Notes under the pieces: generated by a model
Told to the model about the DNA's origin: nothing
Databases searched by the model: none
What the model saw: only the letters and a program-made list of their open reading frames with translations
Shown: positions 9,721-17,552 of the stretch, piece by piece
Numbering within the stretch: position 1 is the first letter of the stretch
How the letters are laid out: the number at the start of each line of letters is the position of its first letter
Made by a program: the position numbers and the translations under genes
DNA from: Hyphomicrobiales bacterium
GTDB lineage: Bacteria; Pseudomonadota; Alphaproteobacteria; Rhizobiales; Rhizobiaceae
Length of the DNA stretch: 64,000 nucleotides
Direction: 5' to 3'
Assembly: GCA_900465675.1 (NCBI GenBank)
Contig: UBJR01000013.1
Coordinates: forward strand, 285,451-349,450

Positions 9721-9737
9721 AAGGCGGGCTCCGCCTT
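9721..9737 (+). terminator. Possible terminator hairpin after glgX
   Basis: A 7-bp perfect stem AAGGCGG/CCGCCTT with a 3-base loop lies 32 bases after the glgX stop, but lacks a clear T-run. The remaining bases to 9974 hold no gene; an imperfect EcfG-like box (GGAAC-N16-GGTT) lies near 9829. Confidence 0.4.
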
Positions 9738-9974
9738 CAGACCGGGGCGGGTTGGCTGAGAATAGATTGTACGGTTTCGGGAACGGTGACTTTCACGAGT
9801 TGCGGCCAACGTCACCGCCGCCGCATGGAACAAGAGATGATCGCCGAGGTTCATGGGTATCAGCGATGCGAGAAAACGACCCGCCCCCAGAGCACGCGGG
9901 TAACGCTCAAAACAACCGTCGGTCGTCATCGATCGCATGTTAACCGCAAGCAATAGAACACCTGCGAGGACATC

Positions 9975-10313
9975 ATGACCAAAGTACAAGCGTCTTTAGA
10001 CACACCGAACCAGCATCCGGGCCTGGAGCCACCAATCAACGAGTCGAGCGAGCAGCAAGGCATGGCACCTGCGCCCGACGACATGGATAGGCTGATGCCG
10101 ATAGGCAATCCCGGCGTTCGCGTTGGTGACAGTCGAACCCTCACCGACGATGAGCGCAATGAATGGATAAGCAAACGCGCTTACTCACTATGGGAGCATG
10201 CGGGCCGACCTGAAGGCCGAGACGCCGAACATTGGGAACAAGCGATTTCGGATTACGACGAAAGGGATGGGGCTGCCAACGTCGGGTCTCCTGAAACTTC
10301 CCGCGATACTTAG
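9975..10313 (+). CDS. DUF2934 domain protein
   Basis: A 112-residue soluble protein starting at ATG 9975 behind a GAGGA site. The N-terminal 55 residues are a disordered Pro/Glu/Gln-rich stretch. Residues 57-95 are the DUF2934 unit (LTDDERNEWISKRAYSLWEHAGRPEG..HW), a short motif of unknown function frequent in rhizobia. It resembles the N-terminal part of the receiver fusion at 6737. Confidence 0.8.
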   Translation: MTKVQASLDTPNQHPGLEPPINESSEQQGMAPAPDDMDRLMPIGNPGVRVGDSRTLTDDERNEWISKRAYSLWEHAGRPEGRDAEHWEQAISDYDERDGAANVGSPETSRDT

Positions 10314-10407
10314 TCGACCCATTCAGCGGTTTATTCTGTTCCCGCCCGTGGTGTCTTGCATCGCGTAGTGGCGGAAAGGCTTATCATCTACCCATGGAGA
10401 CGTATGG

Positions 10408-10668
10408 ATGAATTACATCTGGCTTTTAGTGGTCGCGGGCGGCGCCGGCCTTCTAGGCTTCGCGCTAGCCTTCGGAATGATGAAAGAGGACCCGAGGCGG
10501 ACTGCATTCGCGCTCCTTGGCGCGGTTTTCTTCGCCATCGTTGCGGTCGGAGTTTCCTCACTTGTGACGTCCCTCGCGACAGCGCCGATCCAAGCTGCCG
10601 ACAGGGCGCATTCCGAAGAAAAGCTTCCTGCTGGTCCGGCGCATACCGAGGAGCTGCCTGGCAAGTGA
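10408..10668 (+). CDS. Small membrane protein, unknown
   Basis: An 86-residue protein with two predicted membrane segments (residues 4-24, rich in Gly/Ala/Leu, and 35-58) and a hydrophilic acidic tail. A GGAGACG site precedes ATG 10408. I do not recognise the family. Confidence 0.6.
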   Translation: MNYIWLLVVAGGAGLLGFALAFGMMKEDPRRTAFALLGAVFFAIVAVGVSSLVTSLATAPIQAADRAHSEEKLPAGPAHTEELPGK

Positions 10669-10694
10669 CAGTTCGTTGATCGCTACTACGGCAG

Positions 10695-10955
10695 TCAGGC
10701 TAAGACCTTCGCGACGATCGCTGCCTCGATAAATGCGCTTCGAGCGAGAGCCGGACTGCCGCGGTTGGTGATCGCGTCCACGCACCGCCTCTTTGCCACG
10801 ACAAACTCTGGATAGCAATTTGATGGCCAGCGATGAAGAAGTTCTGAGAGCGCCGCGTCTGGACCATCGATCCGCTCGCGGAACCCTTCGCCTGTCCGCA
10901 CAAAAACGGGAGGCTCCCAGATAACGTGAAAGTTGACGTCGATGACCTTCTCCAC
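10695..10955 (-). CDS. DUF982 domain protein
   Basis: An 86-residue protein starting at GTG 10955 behind a G-rich site. It shows the DUF982 pattern: FVRTGEGFRERIDGPDAAL, then a helix with LLHRWP, and a closing FIEAAIVAKVLA. DUF982 proteins are abundant in rhizobia; their function is unknown. The gap 10956-11161 shows nothing else. Confidence 0.8.
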   Translation of the reverse strand: MEKVIDVNFHVIWEPPVFVRTGEGFRERIDGPDAALSELLHRWPSNCYPEFVVAKRRCVDAITNRGSPALARSAFIEAAIVAKVLA

Positions 10956-11161
10956 ATCGGACCCCCGTTTTTACGCACCGCACTAACAACGTCAACCGCG
11001 CAAAGTTCCTCACTTTGGGGCTCGCCAACGCGCGAGACGTCGGGCGGACTGCCTAGTTCCCCAGGGTATCAGTACCACCGAAGCTCCTAGTGTCGGGTGG
11101 CAGTTGCTACCGAATTGCGCACTAATGGTCGGCCGGTAGCATTCTAATCGTCCGTCAGGCA

Positions 11162-11390
11162 TTAAACGGACGCCGTGAGCGCGTCGCGCAACTGCGACTG
11201 AGTGAACTGCATTGGACGCCGCATGACGCCTGGATCCGCACCTGAGGAAAGCTCGGCGTACCCGGTCGCGAGAACGTGTCCAACTCCGGGATGGCGTTCG
11301 GCGAGCTCGCGGATCAGGTCGGCGCCGAGCAGGCGGGACATGGCATGGGGACGGCTGCCCGGCTCGCGTCGAGCATCGATGCGTCTGGCG
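11162..11390 (-). pseudogene. Receiver-domain relic
   Basis: The minus strand here encodes the C-terminal half of a receiver domain, with HVLATGYAELSS and the end FTQSQLRDALTASV, but no start, no N-terminal half and no phospho-Asp. It closely resembles the end of the receiver of the hybrid kinase at 33978 (ILATGYAELPEG..FTQEQLSRALAEA). It is probably what is left of another hybrid kinase, just downstream of the receiver-only gene at 11402. Confidence 0.65.
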
Positions 11391-11401
11391 AAAAAGTCCT
11401 G

Positions 11402-11761
11402 TCAGGCAGCAAGCATATCCTGCATTGTTCGACATAGTCTGGCGAGGTCGTACGGCTTAGAGAAGAAGACGCCGCGGTCTGGGATTTCCGTTTTGGATGG
11501 GCGCTGCTTGCCCGACACGACGATGATCTGGATCTGCGTCCAGCGGTCATGAACCGCAGCCGCGAGGCGTAGACCGTTCATCGAGCCGGGCATGTCGATG
11601 TCCGTGAATAGCAGCCGGATATCCGGAACCTTTTCGAGAAGCTCAAGGGCCTCGTCTGCGTTGCCCGCTTCGACTGCTTCGAACCCCGCTTGCTCGACCA
11701 CGTCAACGGCAACCATTCTCACAAATGGTTCGTCTTCCACTACGAGCACTTTATGCGACAT
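11402..11761 (-). CDS. Receiver-only response regulator
   Basis: A 119-residue CheY-like protein: acidic cluster VLVVEDEP at the start, phospho-Asp 54 in LFTDIDMPG, and a KPY switch lysine near the end. It has no output domain. It starts 45 bases after the HWE kinase gene on the same strand, so kinase and regulator form an operon and probably a pair. It resembles the receiver of the DUF2934 fusion at 6737 (same TDIDMPG core). Confidence 0.92.
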   Translation of the reverse strand: MSHKVLVVEDEPFVRMVAVDVVEQAGFEAVEAGNADEALELLEKVPDIRLLFTDIDMPGSMNGLRLAAAVHDRWTQIQIIVVSGKQRPSKTEIPDRGVFFSKPYDLARLCRTMQDMLAA

Positions 11762-11806
11762 AAGTGTTCCTGTCCTCGTCCAGTCGCACCAAACGAGGAA
11801 AACAGG

Positions 11807-13441
11807 TCATGGTTCCTCGTACCCGAAATTAATTTCGAAGTGGAGGCCGTCGGGTCGGTACTCGAAGACAGATCGTGGAGCAGCCGTCGCCGGAAACGCG
11901 CGCTCGATCAGGACGCTGCCAAATCCTTTCCTCGTCGGCGCCGTCACCGGCGGCCCGTCAGCTTCCACCCATTGCAGGTCTATCCGTCCGTTCTTGGCAG
12001 TCCACGTTATGACGACCGTTCCCTGGTCGACACCGAGACTTCCATATTTGATGGCGTTCGTGGCAAGCTCGTGGATAACGAGCGATAGAGGCAGGGCAAC
12101 GTCGGCAGACAGGACGACGTCCGGCCCGTCGAACGAAATCCGTCCAGCATCCGACGCGTGCGCCTTCAAGGCTGCCTGCACGACGTCCTTGATCGAAGAG
12201 GCCGTTCCTTCCTTTGCGAGAATGAGGTCGTACGTGCCCGCAAGAGCCGTCAAGCGTTCCGAGAACGAACGATATCGTTCGGGGTCGGAGCGGGCGAACG
12301 TCTGGCGGGATATCGCCTGGACAAGCGCGAACCCGTTTTTTACCCGGTGGGCTAGCTCCCGGACGAGTAGCATCCGCTCTTCCTCGGAGCGTTCGGCCTC
12401 CGAGCGTCGCGCGTCGAGCTGGTCGAGGAGGTCGTCGAGGTCCGCGCCGACGGCGTGGAGTTCGTCGGAAGAATTCATTCCGGTGCGGGCGCCGCTCTCG
12501 CCCGCCTTCCAACGGCGCATGACCTCGCCGATACGCGAGATGGGCGCGAGGATGACCCGGTTGCCGACGTAGAAGGACAGGACGAGAGCTGCCAGCGCGC
12601 CCCAGGCGATGCCGAGCGCGTTGATGATCGTCGACCTGTTGATGGGGGCGAAGGCTTCGACGGTGGAGAAGCCAGCGCTGACGTACAACGGGCTGCTCGG
12701 CAGAGCGATCGGGCGGTAGCCGAGCACGCGTTCAGTGCCGTCCTGGCTTCGGACTTCCACGACGCCCGGTTGGTCAGCATGGATGAGCTTGAGGAAGCTG
12801 TCAGGGATCACCGTTCCGACGAAGCGTTCCGGAAGCGGAACCCGTGCGACGATCGTCCCCTCGCTGTCCGCGAGCGTCACAGCATTGCCAGGCGCGACGC
12901 CGCGCTCGGTGATGCGATTCTGGAGCCAGTCGAGGCGGATGCCGCTCACCACGACACCTATGACAGCGTCGCCCTCCAGAAGCGGCATCGCCAGCGGCAG
13001 CACCGCCTCGCCTGTCAGCTTGCTCTTGGTATATGTGCCAACGACGAACGCTTTCGTCTCGACCGCCTGGTGGAGGTACTCGCGGTCGGCGAACGTCGTA
13101 CCAGCCGGGATCTCCATGCTGCCGCATACGGAGCTGCCGTCGGGCCGGAGCACGAAGATGGTACGAATGTTCGGCACGTTTCCAGCCAGCGAGTGCAGAG
13201 CCTCGTTGCACGTCGGCGCGTCGAGATGCCGGACGGACGGCATCGACGTCACGGCGAGAAGGAGAGAGCGGAGCCCTTCGACGATGCGGTCGACCTCCGA
13301 AGACGCCTGTCTGGCCGCCTGCGCGGCCTGCGCGCGCACTTCCTCGCCGCGTTCCTGTCGGATGGCGTACTCGCCGTAGCCCAGCATTGCGACCACGGGG
13401 ACAAGCGCTGCAACCGCAACCGCTACAAGCTTGAACTTCAT
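11807..13441 (-). CDS. Membrane sensor histidine kinase, HWE family
   Basis: A 544-residue inner-membrane kinase. A membrane segment (about 5-23), a periplasmic Cache-like sensor (30-275), a second membrane segment (about 283-303) and a HAMP-like linker precede the kinase core. The core is HWE type: RELAHRVKNGFALVQAI carries the phospho-His, HELATNAIKYGSLG is the N box, and LQWVE contains the family's Trp-x-Glu. Kinases of this group often feed receiver-only proteins of the general stress pathway; the gene downstream is exactly such a receiver. The ligand is unknown. Confidence 0.94.
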   Translation of the reverse strand: MKFKLVAVAVAALVPVVAMLGYGEYAIRQERGEEVRAQAAQAARQASSEVDRIVEGLRSLLLAVTSMPSVRHLDAPTCNEALHSLAGNVPNIRTIFVLRPDGSSVCGSMEIPAGTTFADREYLHQAVETKAFVVGTYTKSKLTGEAVLPLAMPLLEGDAVIGVVVSGIRLDWLQNRITERGVAPGNAVTLADSEGTIVARVPLPERFVGTVIPDSFLKLIHADQPGVVEVRSQDGTERVLGYRPIALPSSPLYVSAGFSTVEAFAPINRSTIINALGIAWGALAALVLSFYVGNRVILAPISRIGEVMRRWKAGESGARTGMNSSDELHAVGADLDDLLDQLDARRSEAERSEEERMLLVRELAHRVKNGFALVQAISRQTFARSDPERYRSFSERLTALAGTYDLILAKEGTASSIKDVVQAALKAHASDAGRISFDGPDVVLSADVALPLSLVIHELATNAIKYGSLGVDQGTVVITWTAKNGRIDLQWVEADGPPVTAPTRKGFGSVLIERAFPATAAPRSVFEYRPDGLHFEINFGYEEP

Positions 13442-13510
13442 CTGGAATCCCCTTCTCCGGCCTAGTTAGCATGTAGGTTCCGGCCTGAGTAGAGGGAGTA
13501 GACGGAACGC

Positions 13511-13738
13511 TTAGATGAGCCGTCCCCCTGCCAAGCAGTCGATGCGGTCGTACATCTCTCGAAAGAGACCAATCTGCAAATCCAGCGCATTGCGGAGAAT
13601 GGTGCGACAAGCTTCGCGGACGTCGTCGTCCGCGCCGACGAGGCCCTCCTCCAGACTTTCGATGCCTTGACCGAACGTGATTTTGGTCTCCGGGAACCGC
13701 AGCGGTTTCTCGGGGTTAGCGGCCGAGGAGATGAACAT
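13511..13738 (-). CDS. Small hypothetical protein
   Basis: A 75-residue open frame with an acidic helical C-terminal half (DDDVREACRTILRNALDLQIGLFREMYDRID). Its first bases overlap the divergent DUF6894-like gene, so a later start is possible. No family is recognised and no clear ribosome site is seen. Confidence 0.4.
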   Translation of the reverse strand: MFISSAANPEKPLRFPETKITFGQGIESLEEGLVGADDDVREACRTILRNALDLQIGLFREMYDRIDCLAGGRLI

Positions 13739-13982
13739 GGCCCGCTACTACTTCAACATCAGGCACGGAAACACCGTCCTTGACGATCCCGATGGCACGG
13801 AGCTTCCGTCGCTCGACCATGCTCTCGTGGAAGCCGAAGACGGCCTCCGGGAGCTGGTAAGCAGCGCTCTCCTCGCCCGCACGCTCGCGCCAGATGCCAT
13901 GGAAATCGTATCCGAAGACGGCAGTCTCCTGTCGCAAGTCACGCTCAGGGATACCTTGGGCGATCTGACGCGGCGCTCGTAA
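13737..13982 (+). CDS. DUF6894-like small protein
   Basis: An 81-residue protein starting MARYYFNIRHGN, followed by DDPDGTELPSLDHALVEA, the pattern of DUF6894 proteins common in rhizobia. ATG 13737 is preferred over 13731 because CGAGGAG sits 6 bases ahead of it. An imperfect EcfG-like box (GGAAC-N16-GGTT) lies about 25 bases upstream. Function unknown. Confidence 0.75.
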   Translation: MARYYFNIRHGNTVLDDPDGTELPSLDHALVEAEDGLRELVSSALLARTLAPDAMEIVSEDGSLLSQVTLRDTLGDLTRRS

Positions 13983-14014
13983 ATCAAGCCGCACGCTATT
14001 CCTGGCGGAAATGC

Positions 14015-14033
14015 CGGGTATTCGTCACCAATG
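14015..14033 (+). repeat. Inverted repeat, outer left copy (TnpB-like element)
   Basis: This 19-base sequence (CGGGTATTCGTCACCAATG) is the inverse of 19532-19550 with one mismatch. A related, more divergent copy is at 17553-17570. The three copies mark both 5' ends and the single 3' end of the TnpB-like element. Confidence 0.65.
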
Positions 14034-14310
14034 GTTGAAAGACGTTTTCACGCGACCTGTGCCCGGACCATTCTTGCAGGGATCGGTTTTTGGAATGTGG
14101 CGGTTGATCAGGACATTCGATACGAGATTGGACTTGCGCGAGGGCGACGGCACTGCGCTCGCCTGCGTCCTCGATCAGTATGCCGCATTGATGAGCCGTG
14201 CCGAGCGTCTCCTGCTCGGCAGGCTAACGGGTCGGGTCTGGACCGGAGGCCTCAAGGTTTCCGACGTCAGTCTTTCGGAGCAAGCTCCGAACATAAAGCT
14301 GGCATTTTAA
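14034..14310 (+). pseudogene. Truncated 5' copy of the TnpB-like gene
   Basis: Nearly the same DNA as the start of the TnpB-like gene at 17635: RLIRTFDTRLDLREGDG, ALACVLDQYAALMSRAERLLLGRL and GRVWTGGLKVS are shared almost residue for residue. Similarity stops abruptly near 14262 and the frame ends at 14310. It is a leftover left end of a second element copy, in the same orientation. A methyltransferase gene starts about 45 bases later. Confidence 0.8.
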
Positions 14311-14353
14311 CTTTGTAATTTTCTCGCCCTCAACATCTGTATCGTAATGCAAC

Positions 14354-16417
14354 ATGCTGACGCGGGACGATCCGCGGCGATACCTGCATTGGGACAGTAC
14401 TATGAAGCGGTTGCGCTCGCCTGAGGACTTGCTGAAGCACGAAACTGTAGCGAAGGCCAGAGAGGCCATTCGGAAGCTCCAGGAGCAGATCGCCGACAAG
14501 TTGCTCAAGATCACGGCTCAGGTCGAGGCGGTGGGCGAACATCTGACCCCACGGGAGACCGTGCACTTCGTTCACGCGGCTTGCGAGCTTGACCTTGCCG
14601 ACGCGGTCGTGTTCGTGAAGGCTTCGACACGCCTCAAAAGACGCGAGGACCTTCTACGCGAGAAGCGTGTGAGCTTCTCCCTGCTGCGCTCGCTCGCCAC
14701 GACCGACGACGAGACGCGCTTCGAATCCTTGGCACGGATGGAGGCGGGCGCCACGCTCGGTTCGAAGGATGTCGCTGCCATCAGAACCGAATTCAGACGG
14801 CAGAAGATGTCGTTCTCGGAGATGCAGTCGAAGATCGGGATGCGGCATGCCAAGTCGGCCGCCACGCGCCGCGTGTCCGAATCCTTGAAGCTGATGGACA
14901 GACAGGTCGGCGAAGTCCTGACTAAGGTCGACCTGCTGCAGTCGCGGCTCGCGGACGACGTCCGTGTCCAATTGATGGCGGACGCGCGCGCACTTGCCAC
15001 GGAAGTGCTTCCTCGCTTCGCAGAGCTCTGGGGTCCGCAGCCGTCGTCGCTCGAAGAAGTCCTCGCGCTTCAGAACGGCAGCAACGAGCGCTCCGTCGCC
15101 CTCGCCCATCTCGCCCTTGTCCGCGTTGCAGCAGGCGAATTTGGCGGGATCCACGGTTTTGCGCTCGACAATACCAACGAATTCACCCGCGTCCACACGG
15201 CCCTGATCGACTGCTTGCAGAACGTCACCAGCGCGAAGCCTCCTCTCGACTTCGACACGCCCGTCTCCAGGAAGAACCTCGCCAACGTGCCGAGACCCCT
15301 TCTTTCCGTAGTCGAGCTGTGCGCCGGCGCAGGGGGTCTCGCGATCGGCTTAGAGAGGGCCGGCTACCACCCGCTCGCGCTCGTCGAGTTCGACAAGAAC
15401 GCCGCCGCGACGCTCCGGAAGAACAGACCGTTCTGGCCGGTCGTCGAGGCCGACATGCGGACAGTCGACTTCAAGCCGTATAGGTCGGAAGGCGTCGACC
15501 TTCTCGTCGGCGGTCTGCCCTGTCAGCCCTATTCCATCGAAGGCCAAGGCCTCGGCGGGGATGATCCTCGCGACCTCCTTATGGAAGGCGCCCGCGCCGT
15601 AGACGAGATGAGACCTCGGGCGTTCGCGTTTGAAAACGTATTCGGCCTCCTGAATGCAAGGCACGCCGCCCATCTCGGCGACTTCATGAAGAAGCTGCGA
15701 AAATCGGGATACGCCGTCCAGATCATCCGGATGCAGGCCGAGGACTACGGCGTGCCTCAGGAACGGACGCGTATCCTCATTGTCGGGATGAGCAGGTCCG
15801 CGATGGGCGCCTTCCGAGCTCCGCCGAAGTTACCCGAGTGGCGCACGAACATGGGCGACGCCCTGATAGATCTCATGAGCGAAAACGGCTGGGCGGGTGC
15901 GCCGGCCTGGGCGGAAGCGCTGAGGACTCAGATCGTCGAAAGAAACGGAGTTCTTCATCGCGGCGCAACCGCGTCGACCGTCGTCGGTCGAAAAGGCGGC
16001 AGCCGGGACAAGGAGAAGGCACGCTGGGCGGCGAAGGGAATCGACATCCGCAACGTCGCCGACGCCGCGCCGACACAGGAGGAAGCCGATGCGGCCGGCG
16101 CCGACTTCCTGCCTTCCTTGACTATTAGGATGCGTGCCAGGCTGCAGGCGTTTCCGGACTACTGGTCGTTCGTCGGCGGCAAGGGCTCGGCGGCTCGCCA
16201 GGTGGGTAATGCGGTGCCGCCGCCGATCGGACTGGCGATCGGCCTCGCCGTCCGCTCGGCTCTGACGGGAGCTGCCTTCGACTACGCGACCCTGCTACGT
16301 CCAGGCGCGGTACACCCGCCGGAAGAGAGCGCGCGGGAGCTTACCTGGGCGCCGTCACTGGTGCCAGACCTCGACGCCGAAGATGCCCGACGTCGCCAGA
16401 TGGATCCGGCGGTCTAA
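14354..16417 (+). CDS. DNA (cytosine-5) methyltransferase with helical N-terminal domain
   Basis: A 687-residue C5-MTase that would add a methyl group to cytosine from S-adenosylmethionine. The first ~310 residues are a helical region unlike a plain MTase. The catalytic domain has the SAM loop VVELCAGAGGLAIGLE (about 318), the nucleophile Cys 390 in GGLPCQPYS, ENVFG (about 427), QERTRILIVG (about 468), and motifs IX/X near the end (RLQAFPDYW, ROVGNAVPPP-type RQVGNAVPPP). No nuclease partner is adjacent, so it may be an orphan or element-carried MTase. It lies between two 5' copies of a TnpB-like element. Start could also be ATG 14402; neither has a strong ribosome site. The protein at 52987 shares the architecture. 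Confidence 0.92.
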   Translation: MLTRDDPRRYLHWDSTMKRLRSPEDLLKHETVAKAREAIRKLQEQIADKLLKITAQVEAVGEHLTPRETVHFVHAACELDLADAVVFVKASTRLKRREDLLREKRVSFSLLRSLATTDDETRFESLARMEAGATLGSKDVAAIRTEFRRQKMSFSEMQSKIGMRHAKSAATRRVSESLKLMDRQVGEVLTKVDLLQSRLADDVRVQLMADARALATEVLPRFAELWGPQPSSLEEVLALQNGSNERSVALAHLALVRVAAGEFGGIHGFALDNTNEFTRVHTALIDCLQNVTSAKPPLDFDTPVSRKNLANVPRPLLSVVELCAGAGGLAIGLERAGYHPLALVEFDKNAAATLRKNRPFWPVVEADMRTVDFKPYRSEGVDLLVGGLPCQPYSIEGQGLGGDDPRDLLMEGARAVDEMRPRAFAFENVFGLLNARHAAHLGDFMKKLRKSGYAVQIIRMQAEDYGVPQERTRILIVGMSRSAMGAFRAPPKLPEWRTNMGDALIDLMSENGWAGAPAWAEALRTQIVERNGVLHRGATASTVVGRKGGSRDKEKARWAAKGIDIRNVADAAPTQEEADAAGADFLPSLTIRMRARLQAFPDYWSFVGGKGSAARQVGNAVPPPIGLAIGLAVRSALTGAAFDYATLLRPGAVHPPEESARELTWAPSLVPDLDAEDARRRQMDPAV

Positions 16418-16696
16418 CCGATCATTAGGGCGGCTTCAGGGTTCGTTCGCTAGCTCATGGATGCGATGCTCGCGTTCTGATTCGACGGGGCTACGGGATG
16501 CCCACAGTCTCGCGACTCTCGCGTCCGTGAGCTTCGGTGCAGGAGCCGACATCCTCGGAGGCGATCGTACTTGCCAAGTTAAGAGTGAGCCGCCTTGTAA
16601 GGCTTAGCTCGTCGAGCGTCGCCGGCCAGCCGGCCCGGACATGTTCATTGTTCCTCGCCGGCTCGGCCTGGCACATGTCTTATGCCAAGCGTCCTA

Positions 16697-17552
16697 CTAA
16701 TCAACCTCCTCGATTGAAAGATCATCGGTTGGAAATTCCTCATTCGACACGACGGTTCTGAACCTGGCGGCCACATCAGGAGCGTAACGGGTCAGGTCGG
16801 AGCGGAGGCGAAGAAGCGCTAGGTCCTTCCCCTTCACCTCGAGCATGACGTCGAAGTCGAACTCGTCGACGACCCTCGTAAATGTCGCGAACTCGAACGG
16901 ATGACAAAAGTCGGCGTGCCGCGTCGTCACGGTGACGACGAGCTTCGTGGCCTTCTTCTTCGTGACCCGATCGACAACGAGCTTTTCCTGGAAGTCGGTC
17001 CTCGGCGACGAAAAATGGATTTTTGGTTGCTGCCCGTCCGGCCATGTCTTCATGAAGCGAGAGAACGTTTCCTTCAGATCGGCTTGCTCGGGATTCAGAC
17101 ACCAGAGATGGTGATGATCGAAGATCAGCCGGACGCCTGTCTGCTCATGGATCAAAAGCGTGTCGGCCGCAGAGAACCGAATGTCGTCATGTTCGAGAAC
17201 CAGCCGTCTCCGTACGGGCTCTGGGAGCTTGTGCCACGTCTGCACCCATCGCTCACGGCCTGAGATCACGTCGCCAGGCGCCGCCGACATGGATGACGAC
17301 GACGGCCTCGGGTCCAAGCTCCATGAGGTCGAGCATCTCGGCCTGGCTTTTAAGATCCCACACGCTTTTTGCGACGAGCTCCGGATCGGGGCTGTTGAGA
17401 ACAACGAACTGGGATGGATGGAATGAAAGCCGGATATCGAGATCCCTCGCCTTTCTGCCAAGGGCCGCAAGCTCGCTTCTGCTCTCGTGCACCATGCCGT
17501 GGGCTTGGGGCATCTCGGGGTGCGTTGCATAAGGAGCAATGTCGGAGGACAT
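16697..17552 (-). pseudogene. uvsE: Broken UV DNA damage endonuclease (UvdE/UvsE)
   Basis: Two reading frames together encode the UvdE core. The upstream one (17552 to about 17265) has SSDIAPYATHPEMP, LSFHPSQFVVLNSPDP and VVVIHVGG. The downstream one (about 17265 to 16697) has GRERWVQTWHKLPEPVRRRLVLEHDD, FDHHHLWCLNP and PKIHFSSPRTD. A single-base shift separates them, right after the metal-site His of HVGG. Roughly the first 70 residues of the family are missing or stop-riddled where the TnpB-like element begins. It is therefore inactive unless the shift is a sequence error. 16418-16696 holds no gene. Confidence 0.88.

Noticed and set aside
14011..14310. A 99-aa open frame that could be called a gene
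   Set aside because: It is the truncated start of the TnpB-like gene and loses similarity near 14262; treated as a relic.
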